From assembly GCF_027797205.1 (NCBI RefSeq), contig NZ_CP115607.1, forward strand, positions 248,001-312,000: 64,000 bases of DNA, read 5' to 3'. The translations under genes were made by a program, and so were the position numbers. This document shows, one piece after another, positions 26,526-35,806 of this stretch. How positions within the stretch are numbered: position 1 is the first letter of the stretch; each line of letters opens with the position of its first letter. The notes below the pieces were generated by a model that ran no database searches, had not been told where the DNA came from, and saw only the letters and a program-made list of their open reading frames with translations. The DNA comes from Campylobacter sp. VBCF_01 NA2. Lineage in GTDB: Bacteria > Campylobacterota > Campylobacteria > Campylobacterales > Campylobacteraceae.

Positions 26526-26765
26526 ATGAGAGAAATTTCAGTTAAATTTACAAGCAAATCTTTGAGCAAAGAGTATTCTATTAGCCTAGAAGATGAGTTT
26601 GCACTCAGCTTCGAGCGGGACTGGCGCGAGATTGCAAGAGATGGTTTGCATGTAGATGTGGGCGAGCTTTTGAAGGCATATATTCAAAAGAGTTATGAAA
26701 ATTATATGTTTTCTAGCAAAATAGAGGCTATTTCAAAAAACATCGATGAAGGAGTGAAAAGATGA
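26526..26765 (+). CDS. Conserved hypothetical protein
   Basis: 79 residues, acidic, no signal or membrane segment (MREISVKFTSKSLSKEYSISLEDEFALSFERDW...). The ATG lies two bases after the preceding stop, and its own stop overlaps the next start by 4. Not recognised beyond its operon context. Confidence 0.65.
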   Translation: MREISVKFTSKSLSKEYSISLEDEFALSFERDWREIARDGLHVDVGELLKAYIQKSYENYMFSSKIEAISKNIDEGVKR

Positions 26766-27223
26766 GTAAAGGCGGAGCAGGCGGTAGCGGACTAGGTAGT
26801 CTGATTTTAATCATAGTCGTGATTTTTTTCGGCGTTAAGGTTGTGTGGCCGAAATTTACATCTCTTACAGACGGACCATTGGCGGCTTCTGCTGTGACGG
26901 ATTTGGATAGGTTTTTTAAGGATATCAAAAGCGATTATGACGCTAAGGGCGAATTTAGAGAGCTTAAAAACATGACAAGCGTGCGCCAGTTTAGCGACGA
27001 GGATTTAAACGCGAAAGTCGTAGTCGGCAAGCCTATCAAATACGGCGTGGGCGTCAAATCTAAGGGAAATATGGAAATGTGCGCAGATATCACGCTCAAA
27101 CACGACGGAAATTTATACTTTATGGAGCTTTATCCTATAAACAAAAAAAGCAATCTTTGCAAAACTTTCCATAATTTAGAGACATTTAAAAAATATTCTC
27201 GCTTTAATGTAGGTAGAGGCTGA
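26762..27223 (+). CDS. Membrane-anchored periplasmic protein, function unknown
   Basis: 153 residues: Gly-rich start, one membrane helix (GSLILIIVVIFFGVKVVWP), then a globular periplasmic domain with two Cys (NMEMCADITL; KKSNLCKTFH) that could form a disulfide. Third gene of the small operon after uvrB. The stop lies inside a hairpin shared with convergent pgpA. Confidence 0.7.
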   Translation: MSKGGAGGSGLGSLILIIVVIFFGVKVVWPKFTSLTDGPLAASAVTDLDRFFKDIKSDYDAKGEFRELKNMTSVRQFSDEDLNAKVVVGKPIKYGVGVKSKGNMEMCADITLKHDGNLYFMELYPINKKSNLCKTFHNLETFKKYSRFNVGRG

Positions 27224-27237
27224 TTAAAAAATCAGCC
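27218..27237. terminator. Hairpin spanning two convergent stop codons
   Basis: GGCTGATT (27218-27225), loop AAAA, AATCAGCC (27230-27237). It contains the TGA of the plus-strand gene and the TAA of pgpA on the minus strand. A compact shared 3' structure with no strong T-run. Confidence 0.5.
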
Positions 27238-27760
27238 CTCCAATTCCAAATTTAATCATCAATGAAAAAATAATCAAAACCCCAAGCCCAGCGAAAAATC
27301 CAGCCAAAATATCATCGCTCATCACGCCCAGACCGCCCTTGATATCGCGATCGGCGCGCCCTATGATAGATGGCTTCCATATATCAAAAACCCTAAATAG
27401 CACAAGGGATAAAATCATCGCAAGCCACGAAAGCCTGCTAGCTTCAAAGCCAGAAATAATCTGCGCGAAATCTATCCCATACACTTCGCCCACGCTAGCA
27501 CCGATGCTCATAGCGATCCACACGCCCACGACCTCGTCGATTACGATTTCACTATTATCGTGCGAGCCGACCTGCTTTTCGTATTCGTCAATGATTTTTA
27601 GCGAGATTACAAAAACCAGAGCAGCGCACAAAAACAGCGTCGTTCCTCCCGCAAGTGATAAAATCACAAGCCCTACAATCCAGCCTGCCACGCTTCCCCA
27701 AGTCCCAGGCGCAGGTCGCAAAAGCCCACTTCCAAAAAATGTAACAAATAGCTTATTCAA
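27224..27760 (-). CDS. pgpA: Phosphatidylglycerophosphatase A
   Basis: 178 residues with the PgpA signature: FFGSGLLRPAPGTWGSVAG at the N-terminus, IVIDEVVGVWIAM in the middle and FRVFDIWKPSIIGRADRDIKGGLGVMSDDILAG at the end. It dephosphorylates phosphatidylglycerol phosphate in the inner membrane. Order with the ATP-sulfurylase-like gene, response regulator and ispDF matches Campylobacter jejuni. Confidence 0.93.
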   Translation of the reverse strand: MNKLFVTFFGSGLLRPAPGTWGSVAGWIVGLVILSLAGGTTLFLCAALVFVISLKIIDEYEKQVGSHDNSEIVIDEVVGVWIAMSIGASVGEVYGIDFAQIISGFEASRLSWLAMILSLVLFRVFDIWKPSIIGRADRDIKGGLGVMSDDILAGFFAGLGVLIIFSLMIKFGIGGLIF

Positions 27761-27785
27761 ATTTTCTCCTTTTAAATTTCAAATT

Positions 27786-28859
27786 TCAAGTTTTTAGCGC
27801 GCTGGTTTGATACAGCCTCATTAACTCTTCGTAAAATTCACTTTCGCTCCTAGGCTCGATAAGTCCGTCGTTAGGGAACAAATCATCATAAAGGGCTTGC
27901 AAATCGGCGAAGCGATTAGGGAAAAGCTGGGCCAAAATCATCGCCGAAATCTCCTTTCGCATGAAAAGCGCAGGCGGCAAAATCCCAGCATAGAGCATGG
28001 CTTTGAGGTTGCGCGTGTGATAATGCACATGGTGGTGCGAGCCGTGCGGGCAGTTTTTCACGCTAGAAAGAACCTTGCATTTGTTGCAATACACATACTC
28101 TGGCATGAGCCAAATTTCGAAATTTTCGTAATCGCAAAAATCCAGCACAGAGTGCATATCGCCGTGGTCGAAATACCCCGCCACATGCTTGTGTTTTTGC
28201 CCAAAGACGACCTTATTTATGCCAAGATTGTGCGCTATGGCGCATTCAAGCGTAGGGTCGGAGTGGTTATTTAGCGCGCTAAAATCGTTTAAATCTATGA
28301 GCAAAATCCGCCCTTTTACAAGGAAATTTTCGCACAAAAACTCCAAGGTTTTTTTTCGCAAATTTGCGCTAAATGCGTCGCTTCTGCTCGAACCTACCAA
28401 AAAAATCACCACAAAATCAGCCTTGTCTATCATCAGGCGAAGTAATCTTTCATGCACCCTGTGCAAGGGATCTGCCATGGTGAAAAAGGCTGAAATTCTG
28501 GGGTTTTTGAAGCTTGATTTTCGCGCGAAAAATTCCGCAAACTCATCACCAATTATATGCGAATTTAGGCTAAGCTCGCCCCTAATCGCCTCATTTCCTG
28601 GGCGTTTGTTTTCAAAAACAGAGTTTTGTTTTTCGTCGTCTGTGATTTTTTGCGATGAAATAATTTTTAATTTTCCGCAAATTTCGCCTTCACAGATCAA
28701 ATTCACTTCCGCGCCAGCTCTAAATTTCCCCGCTACAAAGGCGAAATTTTTGCCGTTTTTTAGCCTATCTTCGCCCCCAAATGCCCCAAATTTCAAAAGG
28801 TGCAGGGCGCAAAGCTCGCTTTTTGAAATCTCAATGCTATTTTTTTCGCGTGATACCAT
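27786..28859 (-). CDS. ATP-sulfurylase-like nucleotidyltransferase
   Basis: 357 residues. The ATP-sulfurylase nucleotide motif, normally Q-x-R-N-P-x-H-R-x-H, reads TMADPLHRVHERLLR; the second motif GRDHAG reads FGQKHKHVAG; and YHTRNLKAMLYAGILPPALFMRKEI corresponds to the usual GT-x-R-x-x-L-x-x-G-x-x-P-P-x-x-x-R-x-E. A CNKC...CPHGSHHHVHYH insert looks metal-binding. So the fold is likely adenylyl/nucleotidyl transfer, but altered active-site residues make sulfate adenylation doubtful. It overlaps the response regulator by 23 bases. Confidence 0.7.
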   Translation of the reverse strand: MVSREKNSIEISKSELCALHLLKFGAFGGEDRLKNGKNFAFVAGKFRAGAEVNLICEGEICGKLKIISSQKITDDEKQNSVFENKRPGNEAIRGELSLNSHIIGDEFAEFFARKSSFKNPRISAFFTMADPLHRVHERLLRLMIDKADFVVIFLVGSSRSDAFSANLRKKTLEFLCENFLVKGRILLIDLNDFSALNNHSDPTLECAIAHNLGINKVVFGQKHKHVAGYFDHGDMHSVLDFCDYENFEIWLMPEYVYCNKCKVLSSVKNCPHGSHHHVHYHTRNLKAMLYAGILPPALFMRKEISAMILAQLFPNRFADLQALYDDLFPNDGLIEPRSESEFYEELMRLYQTSALKT

Positions 28860-29703
28860 ATTTTTTTCTCTTTTCCCAAAGCGATTTTCGCGAAATCCCT
28901 AAAATCGAGGCGAGCTCAGAGTCGAAATACTCACCCTGATGCGCTAAAATCGCAAATTTCAAATACTCTTCCAGGCTTAAAATTTTGTTTTTCGCGCAGT
29001 ATGGAGAGAGTAAAATTTCATTTGAGTTTTCGCTAAATTCCATAGAGCAAACCTCCAAAACTAGCCGTTTTTCGGCAAAATTTGATAAAATTTGCGCTCT
29101 TTTGGCAGGCGATGTTTTATCAAATTTTTGCACGAATAAAATTTCGTTTTTTATTTTTAAGTTTTCGCAATTCTCGCCATTAGCGATTATGATTTTTGCG
29201 CCAAAATTTTGGGCGATTTGATGAGCGCATAAAAGGCGCGAAATTTCATCATAGCCCTTTAAAAAAAGCGGAAATTTAAGCTTTTGCGCGCTTATTTTTG
29301 GTGTGTCGTAAATTTCTTTTAGCGCGCGCAAGAGTTCGTCATTTCGCTCTTTTTCACGCAAAATTTGCTTAAAATACGCGTAGTGATCGAGCTTTTTGAT
29401 GAGATCTTCTATCATAAACGGCTTTAAAATATAATCCGTCGCGCCCGCATTTATGGGCGCTGTAACCGTGTCGTTGCTGATGTATGAGACTAGCATTATC
29501 ACGATTGCGTTTTTGTGGCGCGCAATCACGCTTAGCAAATCGCCACTCCCCCATGATGATGAGAGCAAAACAGCGTCGAATTCCCCAGCGTTCAGGGCTA
29601 GTGGCAGGGTGGAAACCACGGTGCATTGGTGGTTTAGCGCGCTTAGTTTTAGGCTAAGTGAGTTTGCCAGGTAGCTTTCCTTTTCGGCGATTAAGATTTT
29701 CAA
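28837..29703 (-). CDS. Orphan response-regulator-like protein with Fis-type helix-turn-helix
   Basis: 288 residues. The N-terminal receiver fold is clear (MKILIAEKESYLANSLSLKL, AGATDYILKPF with the conserved Lys), but the phosphoacceptor Asp is replaced: the third strand reads FDAVLLSSSWG with Ser48. The first acidic pair is also missing. The C-terminus ILGISRKSLWEKRKKYGI is a Fis/NtrC-type DNA-binding helix-turn-helix, and no AAA+ sigma-54 domain lies between. Probably a phosphorylation-independent regulator. Between ispDF (2 bases) and the ATP-sulfurylase-like gene (overlap). Confidence 0.8.
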   Translation of the reverse strand: MKILIAEKESYLANSLSLKLSALNHQCTVVSTLPLALNAGEFDAVLLSSSWGSGDLLSVIARHKNAIVIMLVSYISNDTVTAPINAGATDYILKPFMIEDLIKKLDHYAYFKQILREKERNDELLRALKEIYDTPKISAQKLKFPLFLKGYDEISRLLCAHQIAQNFGAKIIIANGENCENLKIKNEILFVQKFDKTSPAKRAQILSNFAEKRLVLEVCSMEFSENSNEILLSPYCAKNKILSLEEYLKFAILAHQGEYFDSELASILGISRKSLWEKRKKYGITRKK

Positions 29704-29705
29704 AA

Positions 29706-30833
29706 CTAATCCTTGATAAGCAGTTTTTTCCAGTCAAAATACTTTAAATTCACACTCGCAATCACCGCAATGCCCTCGCTTCGCCCTACAAAGCCTAGTT
29801 TTTCGGTTGTGGTCGCTTTGACATTTACCTTTTTTGTGCCTAAAATTTCGCACAAAGCTTTTCGCATTTGCTCTTTGTATGGGCTTAGTTTGGGCTTTTG
29901 CGCCATTATGGTAATGTCTGCATTTACGATTTCAAAGCCATAGCGGTGAATTTTATCTGTTACTTTTCGTAACAAAATTTTCGAATCAATCCCTTTGTAA
30001 GCCTCGTCTGTATCAGGGAAAAGTTCGCCAATATCGCCAATCCCAGCTGCCCCGCACATTGCATCAATTAACGCGTGAATCGCCACATCGCCGTCGCTGT
30101 GAGCGATGAGCGAATACTCGCAAGGTATTTTTACGCCACAAAGCGTGATAAACGAGCCAGCTTCTAGCGCATGCACATCAAAGCCGTTTCCGCAAAATGT
30201 CTCCGTGCAAACGCTAGGAAAATCAAAATTTTCTAAATCGCAAATTCGCGTGATTTTTCTAGCCGAAATTTCACCCTTTACAAAGCCAAGGCTCCCGCCT
30301 ACGCTTTTTATGGCTAAGCTATCGTCTGTGAAAATTTGCTCGCTTTGCAAGGCTTTTTTTAACAAATTTGTGCGCGAGAGTTGTGGGGTTTGGATTAGTT
30401 TAATCTCATCGCGCGCTATCTCGCGCTCGCCCAAATACGCCGTGTCATTTACGCCTAAATATGGGCTTACGCAGTCAAATTTGCCCAAATTTTCAAGTAG
30501 CGAGTTTATGAGATTTTGAGAAATACTAGCCCGCGCTACATCGCTTACTAAAACAAACTCGCTTTGCACCATTTCAAGGGCATTTTTAAGCGATTTTTGG
30601 CGCATATCGCCACCGGAGACAAATTCGAATTCATCGCAAAATGAGCGCATGTATTTTAAATCTTGCGGATTAGCTACGATTATGATTTTTGCGAAATTTG
30701 CCTTTTTTGCGAGATCTTTGGCGACATGTAGCCACAGCGGATCATCGCCTATGCGAAGCCACTGCTTTTTTACGGGGCTAGCAAAGCGCGTAGAATCCCC
30801 AGCGGCGAGTAAAACGAGTGATATTTCAGACAT
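29706..30833 (-). CDS. ispDF: Bifunctional IspD/IspF enzyme of the MEP isoprenoid pathway
   Basis: 375 residues. The N-terminal IspD half has LVLLAAGDSTRFASPVKKQWLRIGDDPL (CTP-binding loop); the C-terminal IspF half starts near residue 215 with GFDVHALEAG, then HSDGDVAIHALIDAMCGAAGIGDIGELFPDTD (metal and substrate ligands). It makes CDP-methylerythritol and later the cyclodiphosphate. The fusion is normal in Campylobacter and Helicobacter. Confidence 0.96.
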   Translation of the reverse strand: MSEISLVLLAAGDSTRFASPVKKQWLRIGDDPLWLHVAKDLAKKANFAKIIIVANPQDLKYMRSFCDEFEFVSGGDMRQKSLKNALEMVQSEFVLVSDVARASISQNLINSLLENLGKFDCVSPYLGVNDTAYLGEREIARDEIKLIQTPQLSRTNLLKKALQSEQIFTDDSLAIKSVGGSLGFVKGEISARKITRICDLENFDFPSVCTETFCGNGFDVHALEAGSFITLCGVKIPCEYSLIAHSDGDVAIHALIDAMCGAAGIGDIGELFPDTDEAYKGIDSKILLRKVTDKIHRYGFEIVNADITIMAQKPKLSPYKEQMRKALCEILGTKKVNVKATTTEKLGFVGRSEGIAVIASVNLKYFDWKKLLIKD

Positions 30834-31025
30834 TTGATTTCCTAAAATTTTAAAAATGTTACGAAATTATACATATTAAATTTAAAAAATAGTGAAATTT
30901 TGGCTAAATTTTGCAAATTTTGCCAAGCGGTGTTACGAATTTAAACACGCAAAAAAGATTTAAATTTTGCTTTTTTGTAGTAAAATTCTATCAAATTTCA
31001 CAAATTTTCGCATGAAAGGTCAAAA

Positions 31026-32369
31026 ATGCAAACCCCAAATTTAAAAGACTGCGCAACCCCAACTCAACTTTTTTACGCTAAAAATGGTGTTATCACCCCA
31101 CAAATGGAGGCTGTCGCAAAAACAGAGTGTTTGGAAGCCGAATTTATCCGCTCTCAAATCGCACAGGGAAAACTCATAATCCCAGCTAACATAAATCACA
31201 AAAACCTAGTTCCTATGGGCATTGGCAGGGCACTAAAATGCAAAATCAACGCAAATATCGGCTCTTCTAGTCTTAGTAGCGGCATAGATGAAGAGATCGA
31301 AAAATTGCGCCTTTCGATAAAATACGGCGCAGACACCGTCATGGATCTAAGCACGGGCGGGGATTTGGACGAAATTCGCCGTGCAATCATCGCAAATTCA
31401 ACCGTTCCAATCGGCACGGTGCCGATTTATCAAATTATCCATGACATTAAGGATTTAGACAACCTAACGCCACAAATTATGCTTGATTGTATCGAAAAAC
31501 AGGCTAAGCAAGGCGTTGATTATTTCACTATTCACGCTGGATTTTTGCTTAAATTTATGCCGCTTGTTGCCAAACGCAAAATGGGAATCGTAAGCAGGGG
31601 CGGCTCATTAATGGCGAGCTGGATGATGAAACACCATAAAGAAAATCCGTTTTACGAAAATTTTGACGCCATTTGCGATATTTGCGCGAGATACGATGTT
31701 TCGCTCTCACTGGGCGATAGTTTAAGGCCCGGCTGCTTGTATGACGCCACAGACGAAGCCCAAATGAGCGAACTAGCCGAGCTTGGCAAACTTGCAATTA
31801 GAGCAAATGCAAAAAATGTTCAAGTTATGATTGAAGGTCCCGGTCATGTGCCGTTTAATCAGATTGAATTTAATATGAAAGAAGAGCAAAGACTTTGTAA
31901 CGACGCTCCGTTTTACATACTTGGACCACTTCCCACAGACATCGGCGCAGGGTATGATCATATCACAAGTGCGATTGGCGGGACGATGGCAGCGTTTCAC
32001 GGGGCTAGCATGCTTTGCTATGTTACGCCAAAAGAGCATTTGGGTTTGCCAAACGCAAAAGATGTCAGAGAGGGCATAATAGCCCATAAAATCGCAGCCC
32101 ACGCCGCAGATGTCGCTCTTGGCAAAAAAGGAGCGATCGAGCGAGATCACGCTATGAGCGACGCTAGATATAAATTTGACTGGAACAAGCAGTTTGAGCT
32201 CTCCCTTGATCCTGAGCGTGCGCGCGAATATCACGACGAGAGCCTGCCTGATGAGGGCTTCAAAAATGCAGAATTTTGCTCAATGTGCGGACCAAAATTT
32301 TGCGCTTACAAGATTTCAAAGCAAATCGCAGAGCAAAATTGCGAACACTTTCCAAAAGAGAATAAATGA
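31026..32369 (+). CDS. thiC: Phosphomethylpyrimidine synthase
   Basis: 447 residues, the short Campylobacter-type ThiC. Core blocks [45 protein letters not shown] and the C-terminal iron-sulfur motif CSMCGPKFC (C-x2-C-x4-C) are complete. A radical SAM enzyme that rearranges AIR to the thiamine pyrimidine. The 190-base leader shows no TPP riboswitch, only a TAAAAT box near 30981. It overlaps the SDR gene that follows by 4 bases. Confidence 0.97.
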   Translation: MQTPNLKDCATPTQLFYAKNGVITPQMEAVAKTECLEAEFIRSQIAQGKLIIPANINHKNLVPMGIGRALKCKINANIGSSSLSSGIDEEIEKLRLSIKYGADTVMDLSTGGDLDEIRRAIIANSTVPIGTVPIYQIIHDIKDLDNLTPQIMLDCIEKQAKQGVDYFTIHAGFLLKFMPLVAKRKMGIVSRGGSLMASWMMKHHKENPFYENFDAICDICARYDVSLSLGDSLRPGCLYDATDEAQMSELAELGKLAIRANAKNVQVMIEGPGHVPFNQIEFNMKEEQRLCNDAPFYILGPLPTDIGAGYDHITSAIGGTMAAFHGASMLCYVTPKEHLGLPNAKDVREGIIAHKIAAHAADVALGKKGAIERDHAMSDARYKFDWNKQFELSLDPERAREYHDESLPDEGFKNAEFCSMCGPKFCAYKISKQIAEQNCEHFPKENK

Positions 32370-33133
32370 ATAAAACTGCCTTAATTACGGGAGCTAGTAG
32401 CGGTTTGGGGCGCGAGTTTGCGCGGATTTGTGCTGAGGGCGGATATGATTTGGTTATCACAGCGCGAAATACTGACGCGCTAAACGCCCTAAAAAACGAG
32501 CTTGAAGCTAAATTTGGCGTGAGAGTTTTTATCTTTGGGGCGGATTTATCGCAAAATATTAGCGCGGATAAAATTTGCGAATTTGTCCGTGAAAATTCCC
32601 TAAAAATCGATATTTTAATCAACAACGCAGGTTTTGGCGACCATGATGAATTTACTAAAAGTAATCTAAAAAAACAGCTTGAAATGGTGCAAGTAAATAT
32701 CGCTAGTTTGCTAAATTTAACGCACTATTTCGCAAATTTAATGATTGAGCAAAATGGCGGAAAAATCCTAAATATCGCCTCTGCTGCCTCGCTCACAGCG
32801 GGTCCAAAAATGAGCGTGTATTACGCAAGCAAGGCATTTGTGCGAAATTTCAGCGTAGCCCTAGGCGAAGAGCTTCGCGCGCAAAATATCAGCGTTACGG
32901 CGTTTTGCCCGGGTCCTGTGGCTACAAATTTTGGCGAAAGGGCAAATGTAAAAAACGCTAAAATTTTTGCGCGTTCAGATGACGCTGGCGCCGTGGCAAG
33001 GCGAGGGTTTGAGGCGATGATGAGTGGCAAAACGCTAGTGTATGACGGCAGGTTTATGCTTCTAGCGAACCTTTTGACTCGCATTTTCCCGCTTAAATTT
33101 TGCGCCAAAGTAACAGGCTTTTTAAACGGCTAA
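32366..33133 (+). CDS. Short-chain dehydrogenase/reductase
   Basis: 255 residues: [20 protein letters not shown] (NADP loop), NNAG as INNAGFGD, Ser in [16 protein letters not shown] and YYASKAFV (Tyr and Lys). Similar to the DltE/YqjQ-like classical SDRs. Substrate unknown; the overlap with thiC is probably for expression only. Confidence 0.88.
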   Translation: MNKTALITGASSGLGREFARICAEGGYDLVITARNTDALNALKNELEAKFGVRVFIFGADLSQNISADKICEFVRENSLKIDILINNAGFGDHDEFTKSNLKKQLEMVQVNIASLLNLTHYFANLMIEQNGGKILNIASAASLTAGPKMSVYYASKAFVRNFSVALGEELRAQNISVTAFCPGPVATNFGERANVKNAKIFARSDDAGAVARRGFEAMMSGKTLVYDGRFMLLANLLTRIFPLKFCAKVTGFLNG

Positions 33134-33161
33134 ATTTAAAAAAAATTTCAAACTTTTTAAA

Positions 33162-33167
33162 TATAAT
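33162..33167 (+). promoter_or_regulatory. -10 box of mrp
   Basis: TATAAT 35 bases upstream of the mrp ATG at 33202. Confidence 0.55.
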
Positions 33168-33201
33168 GCGCCTTTTATCAAATTTCAAAGAAAGAGGAAA
33201 A

Positions 33202-34269
33202 ATGAGTAAAGACGAAATTTTAAACGCGCTTCGAGGCGTGATTTATCCGGGGTTTTCGAAATCTATCGTTGATTTTGGCTTTGTAAAAAGCGTGAGTGAG
33301 GGCGAAAATCCTGTGATAGATATCGAAATCCCAAGCCAAAAAAGCGAAATTTCAATGCAGATTAAGGCTGAAATTTTAAATTTAATCCCAACTGCGCAAA
33401 TTTCGATTAAAACACCAAAACTAGCCCCCGAGCAGAGCAATTCGCGCTCTGGTAAAAATATCGCCCCACAAATCAAACATTTTGTGATGATTAGCTCAGG
33501 CAAAGGTGGCGTTGGCAAATCCACAACAACCCTAAATTTGGCGATTTCGCTCGCAAAACTTGGTAAAAAAGTAGGCGTGCTAGACGCTGATATTTATGGT
33601 CCAAACATGCCACGCATGCTAGGCGAAGAAAACACCCAAGCTAGCGTAATTGGACAGAGATTAAAGCCAATCGAAAGCCACGGAATCGAAATGATGAGTA
33701 TGGGCGTGCTAATCGAAGCAGGTCAGGGGCTAATGTGGCGTGGGGCAATGATAATGAAGGCAATCGAACAGCTTCTAAAAGATGTCGCGTGGAGTGATTT
33801 AGATGTGCTTTTCATCGATATGCCACCTGGAACTGGCGATGCGCAAATTACGCTTGCCCAAAGCGTGCCAGTAACAGCTGGTGTGTGCGTAACCACGCCT
33901 CAAACCGTAGCCTTAGATGACGGCGCTAGGGGGCTTGATATGTTTGAGAAGCTCCATATCCCGGTGGCTGGAATCATTGAGAATATGAGCGGATTTATCT
34001 GCCCTGATAATGGCAAAGAATACGATATTTTCGGTCGTGGCGGTGCGCAAAAGCTAGCTAGTGCTTACAATACCAAAGTCATCGGCGAAATCCCAATCGA
34101 AATCGCAATCCGCGAGGGCGGCGATAATGGCAAGCCAATTAGCTTTTATGCGCCAGATTCTGTGAGCGCGAAACGCTACGAGCAGGCTGCGCGCGCGCTG
34201 TGGGAAAAAATCGAAGAGGTTGATAGGGAGAATTTGGCTGATAATTCAGCGATTCAACCACAGGCTTAA
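33202..34269 (+). CDS. mrp: Mrp/ApbC iron-sulfur cluster carrier ATPase
   Basis: 355 residues from the ATG at 33202 (AGAGGA ribosome site); the frame extends upstream to 33100 but that covers the promoter. A DUF59/MIP18-like N-terminus, then the deviant Walker [30 protein letters not shown] and [14 protein letters not shown]. The usual CxxC that bridges an Fe-S cluster in the dimer reads [10 protein letters not shown], with only one Cys. Followed by an 11-bp hairpin. Confidence 0.93.
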   Translation: MSKDEILNALRGVIYPGFSKSIVDFGFVKSVSEGENPVIDIEIPSQKSEISMQIKAEILNLIPTAQISIKTPKLAPEQSNSRSGKNIAPQIKHFVMISSGKGGVGKSTTTLNLAISLAKLGKKVGVLDADIYGPNMPRMLGEENTQASVIGQRLKPIESHGIEMMSMGVLIEAGQGLMWRGAMIMKAIEQLLKDVAWSDLDVLFIDMPPGTGDAQITLAQSVPVTAGVCVTTPQTVALDDGARGLDMFEKLHIPVAGIIENMSGFICPDNGKEYDIFGRGGAQKLASAYNTKVIGEIPIEIAIREGGDNGKPISFYAPDSVSAKRYEQAARALWEKIEEVDRENLADNSAIQPQA

Positions 34270-34284
34270 ATTTCAAATTTCACC

Positions 34285-34314
34285 TACCAAACGGCGAATT
34301 TTTGCCGTTTGGTA
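34285..34314 (+). terminator. Hairpin after mrp
   Basis: Perfect 11-bp stem TACCAAACGGC (34285-34295) / GCCGTTTGGTA (34304-34314) with an 8-base loop, 15 bases past the stop. Confidence 0.7.
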
Positions 34315-34335
34315 TATAAATTTCATATATCACAA

Positions 34336-34380
34336 ATCGTTATTTCATATTTGACTTTAAATCGTTTTTATTGATACAAT
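34336..34380 (+). promoter_or_regulatory. Promoter and shared operator of the MFS-tautomerase genes
   Basis: -35 TTGACT (34351-34356) and -10 TACAAT (34375-34380), spacer 18. The -35 is the right part of a 22-base motif (34336-34357, form ATCGTTANTTNATATTTGA then YTT) that recurs with three differences at the torA promoter. Position against the -35 box fits an activator such as the LysR protein encoded at 35807. Confidence 0.6.
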
Positions 34381-34409
34381 CTCGCAAAAATCCAAATTTA
34401 AGAAAATAT

Positions 34410-35585
34410 ATGAAATTTAACGATATTAAAATTTTACTAGCTGGAATTTGCGCTTTTATCGTGGCTATCGGCACGGCGCGATTTGCTTTTACAGCACTTT
34501 TGCCACCAATGCTAGGTGATTTTTTAAGCGTAGAACGGGCTGGAATTCTAGCCTTTGCAAACTACACTGGATACTTCGTAGGCTCCTTTGCCACGGTCTT
34601 TGTGCGCGGGGGAGAGTTTAAAATTTTGCTTTTTAAACTAGCACTTTTTCTAAGCATTTTTACGACAATTATTTTAGCATTTAGCGAAAATTACTACCTT
34701 TGGTTTGGCGCGAGAGTGGCCGCAGGAGTGGGTTCGGCGCTGGTTATGGGCGTGGGTTCGTCATTTGTCTTTGACCTGCTATCTCATAACAAACAGGCTA
34801 TGGCGTTTTATTTTGGTGCGGCTGGTATTTCTATCGTGCTAACCTCGCTTGTGGGAAATTTAGCTCTTGTGTTTTTTCACTGGAAAATCGCGTGGGTTTT
34901 TTTGATAGTTTTTTCGCTTCCTTTAAGCATTTTCGCGCTAAATACACTCACGCCTAGGCGTGGTAAAAACGCCAAATTTTTGGTCGCAAAAAGCGAAAAA
35001 TTGCCAAATTTGCTAATTTTGAAAATTTTAATCTTCGCATATTTTTTGGAGGGCATGGGATTTGTGGTGCAGGCTAGCTTTTTGCCCGATATCATAAACC
35101 GTGTAAAAGGGCTAGAAAATATGGGCACTTATGCGTGGTATTTGGTGGGCGTTTTCGCGATGTTTGGGCCGTTTGTGTGGGTGAATTTGGGGCGGAGATT
35201 TGGCGGAGTAGAGATGATGATAGCCTCGCTTTTGCTACAAATTTTAGGGATTTTAATCCCAGTGTTTAGCCAAAATTTAATCTTAAATTTATTAAGCGGT
35301 GCTATATATGGAAACACGATGATGGGGCTAACTGCGCTATTTATGAGCTATGGGGCGAGTCTAGCGCCCAAATCATCGGCACCGATTATGAGTGCGCTAA
35401 CGGCTGCGTATGCCATAGGAACGATAATCGCGCCGTTGTATTGTGCTAAAATCTTTAATATCTATCAAAGCTACGATAGGGCGCTAGTTTTAACCGCGAT
35501 TTTTGTGGGACTTAGCGCACTTAGTCTAGGGGTGATAAAATTTTTAAAAAAGGAGCAAAAATGCCACTTATCAATGTCAAAATGA
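34410..35585 (+). CDS. YbfB/YjiJ-family MFS transporter
   Basis: 391 residues with 12 predicted membrane helices, from the ATG at 34410. Signature parts are GTARFAFTALLPPML in helix 1, ARVAAGVGSALVMGVGSSFVFD in the loop 4-5 region and a long basic central loop (TPRRGKNAKFLV). An inner-membrane exporter or importer of unknown substrate. The last 25 bases overlap the tautomerase gene. Confidence 0.85.
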   Translation: MKFNDIKILLAGICAFIVAIGTARFAFTALLPPMLGDFLSVERAGILAFANYTGYFVGSFATVFVRGGEFKILLFKLALFLSIFTTIILAFSENYYLWFGARVAAGVGSALVMGVGSSFVFDLLSHNKQAMAFYFGAAGISIVLTSLVGNLALVFFHWKIAWVFLIVFSLPLSIFALNTLTPRRGKNAKFLVAKSEKLPNLLILKILIFAYFLEGMGFVVQASFLPDIINRVKGLENMGTYAWYLVGVFAMFGPFVWVNLGRRFGGVEMMIASLLLQILGILIPVFSQNLILNLLSGAIYGNTMMGLTALFMSYGASLAPKSSAPIMSALTAAYAIGTIIAPLYCAKIFNIYQSYDRALVLTAIFVGLSALSLGVIKFLKKEQKCHLSMSK

Positions 35586-35773
35586 CTATCGAGGACGGCG
35601 GTTTGAGCGTGGAGCAAAAAGGGGATTTAGTCCGCGCGCTAACAGACGCTTTTGTGAGGGTTGTCGGTCGTGGCGAGAAAACCTGCGTCGTTATCATCGA
35701 TGAGCTTAGCACCGATAACTACGCAATCGGAGGCGAGACGATAACGGCTATTAGAGCAAAGCAAAAATCATAA
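35561..35773 (+). CDS. 4-oxalocrotonate tautomerase family protein
   Basis: 70 residues starting MPLINVKM: after Met removal the catalytic N-terminal Pro1 is exposed. SVEQKGDLVRALTDAFVRVVGRGEKTCVVIIDEL follows the 4-OT helix-strand pattern. Small keto-enol tautomerases of this kind act as hexamers in degradative pathways; the substrate is unknown. An AAAAAGGAGC ribosome site lies inside the end of the MFS gene, with which it overlaps by 25 bases. Confidence 0.88.
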   Translation: MPLINVKMTIEDGGLSVEQKGDLVRALTDAFVRVVGRGEKTCVVIIDELSTDNYAIGGETITAIRAKQKS

Positions 35774-35806
35774 ATTTCATAAAATTTCTTAAATTTGGAG
35801 ATAAAA

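Noticed and set aside
30834-31025. Possible TPP riboswitch in the thiC leader
   Set aside because: The conserved CTGAGA-type core and the second thi-box strand are not seen; the leader is only AT-rich DNA with a TAAAAT box.
31555-32234. Long minus-strand frames opposite thiC
   Set aside because: They mirror codon structure of thiC, with no recognisable domains or start context.
33100-33201. Longer mrp start
   Set aside because: It overlaps the SDR end and the TATAAT box; AGAGGA directly before 33202 and the family's usual N-terminus favour the shorter start.
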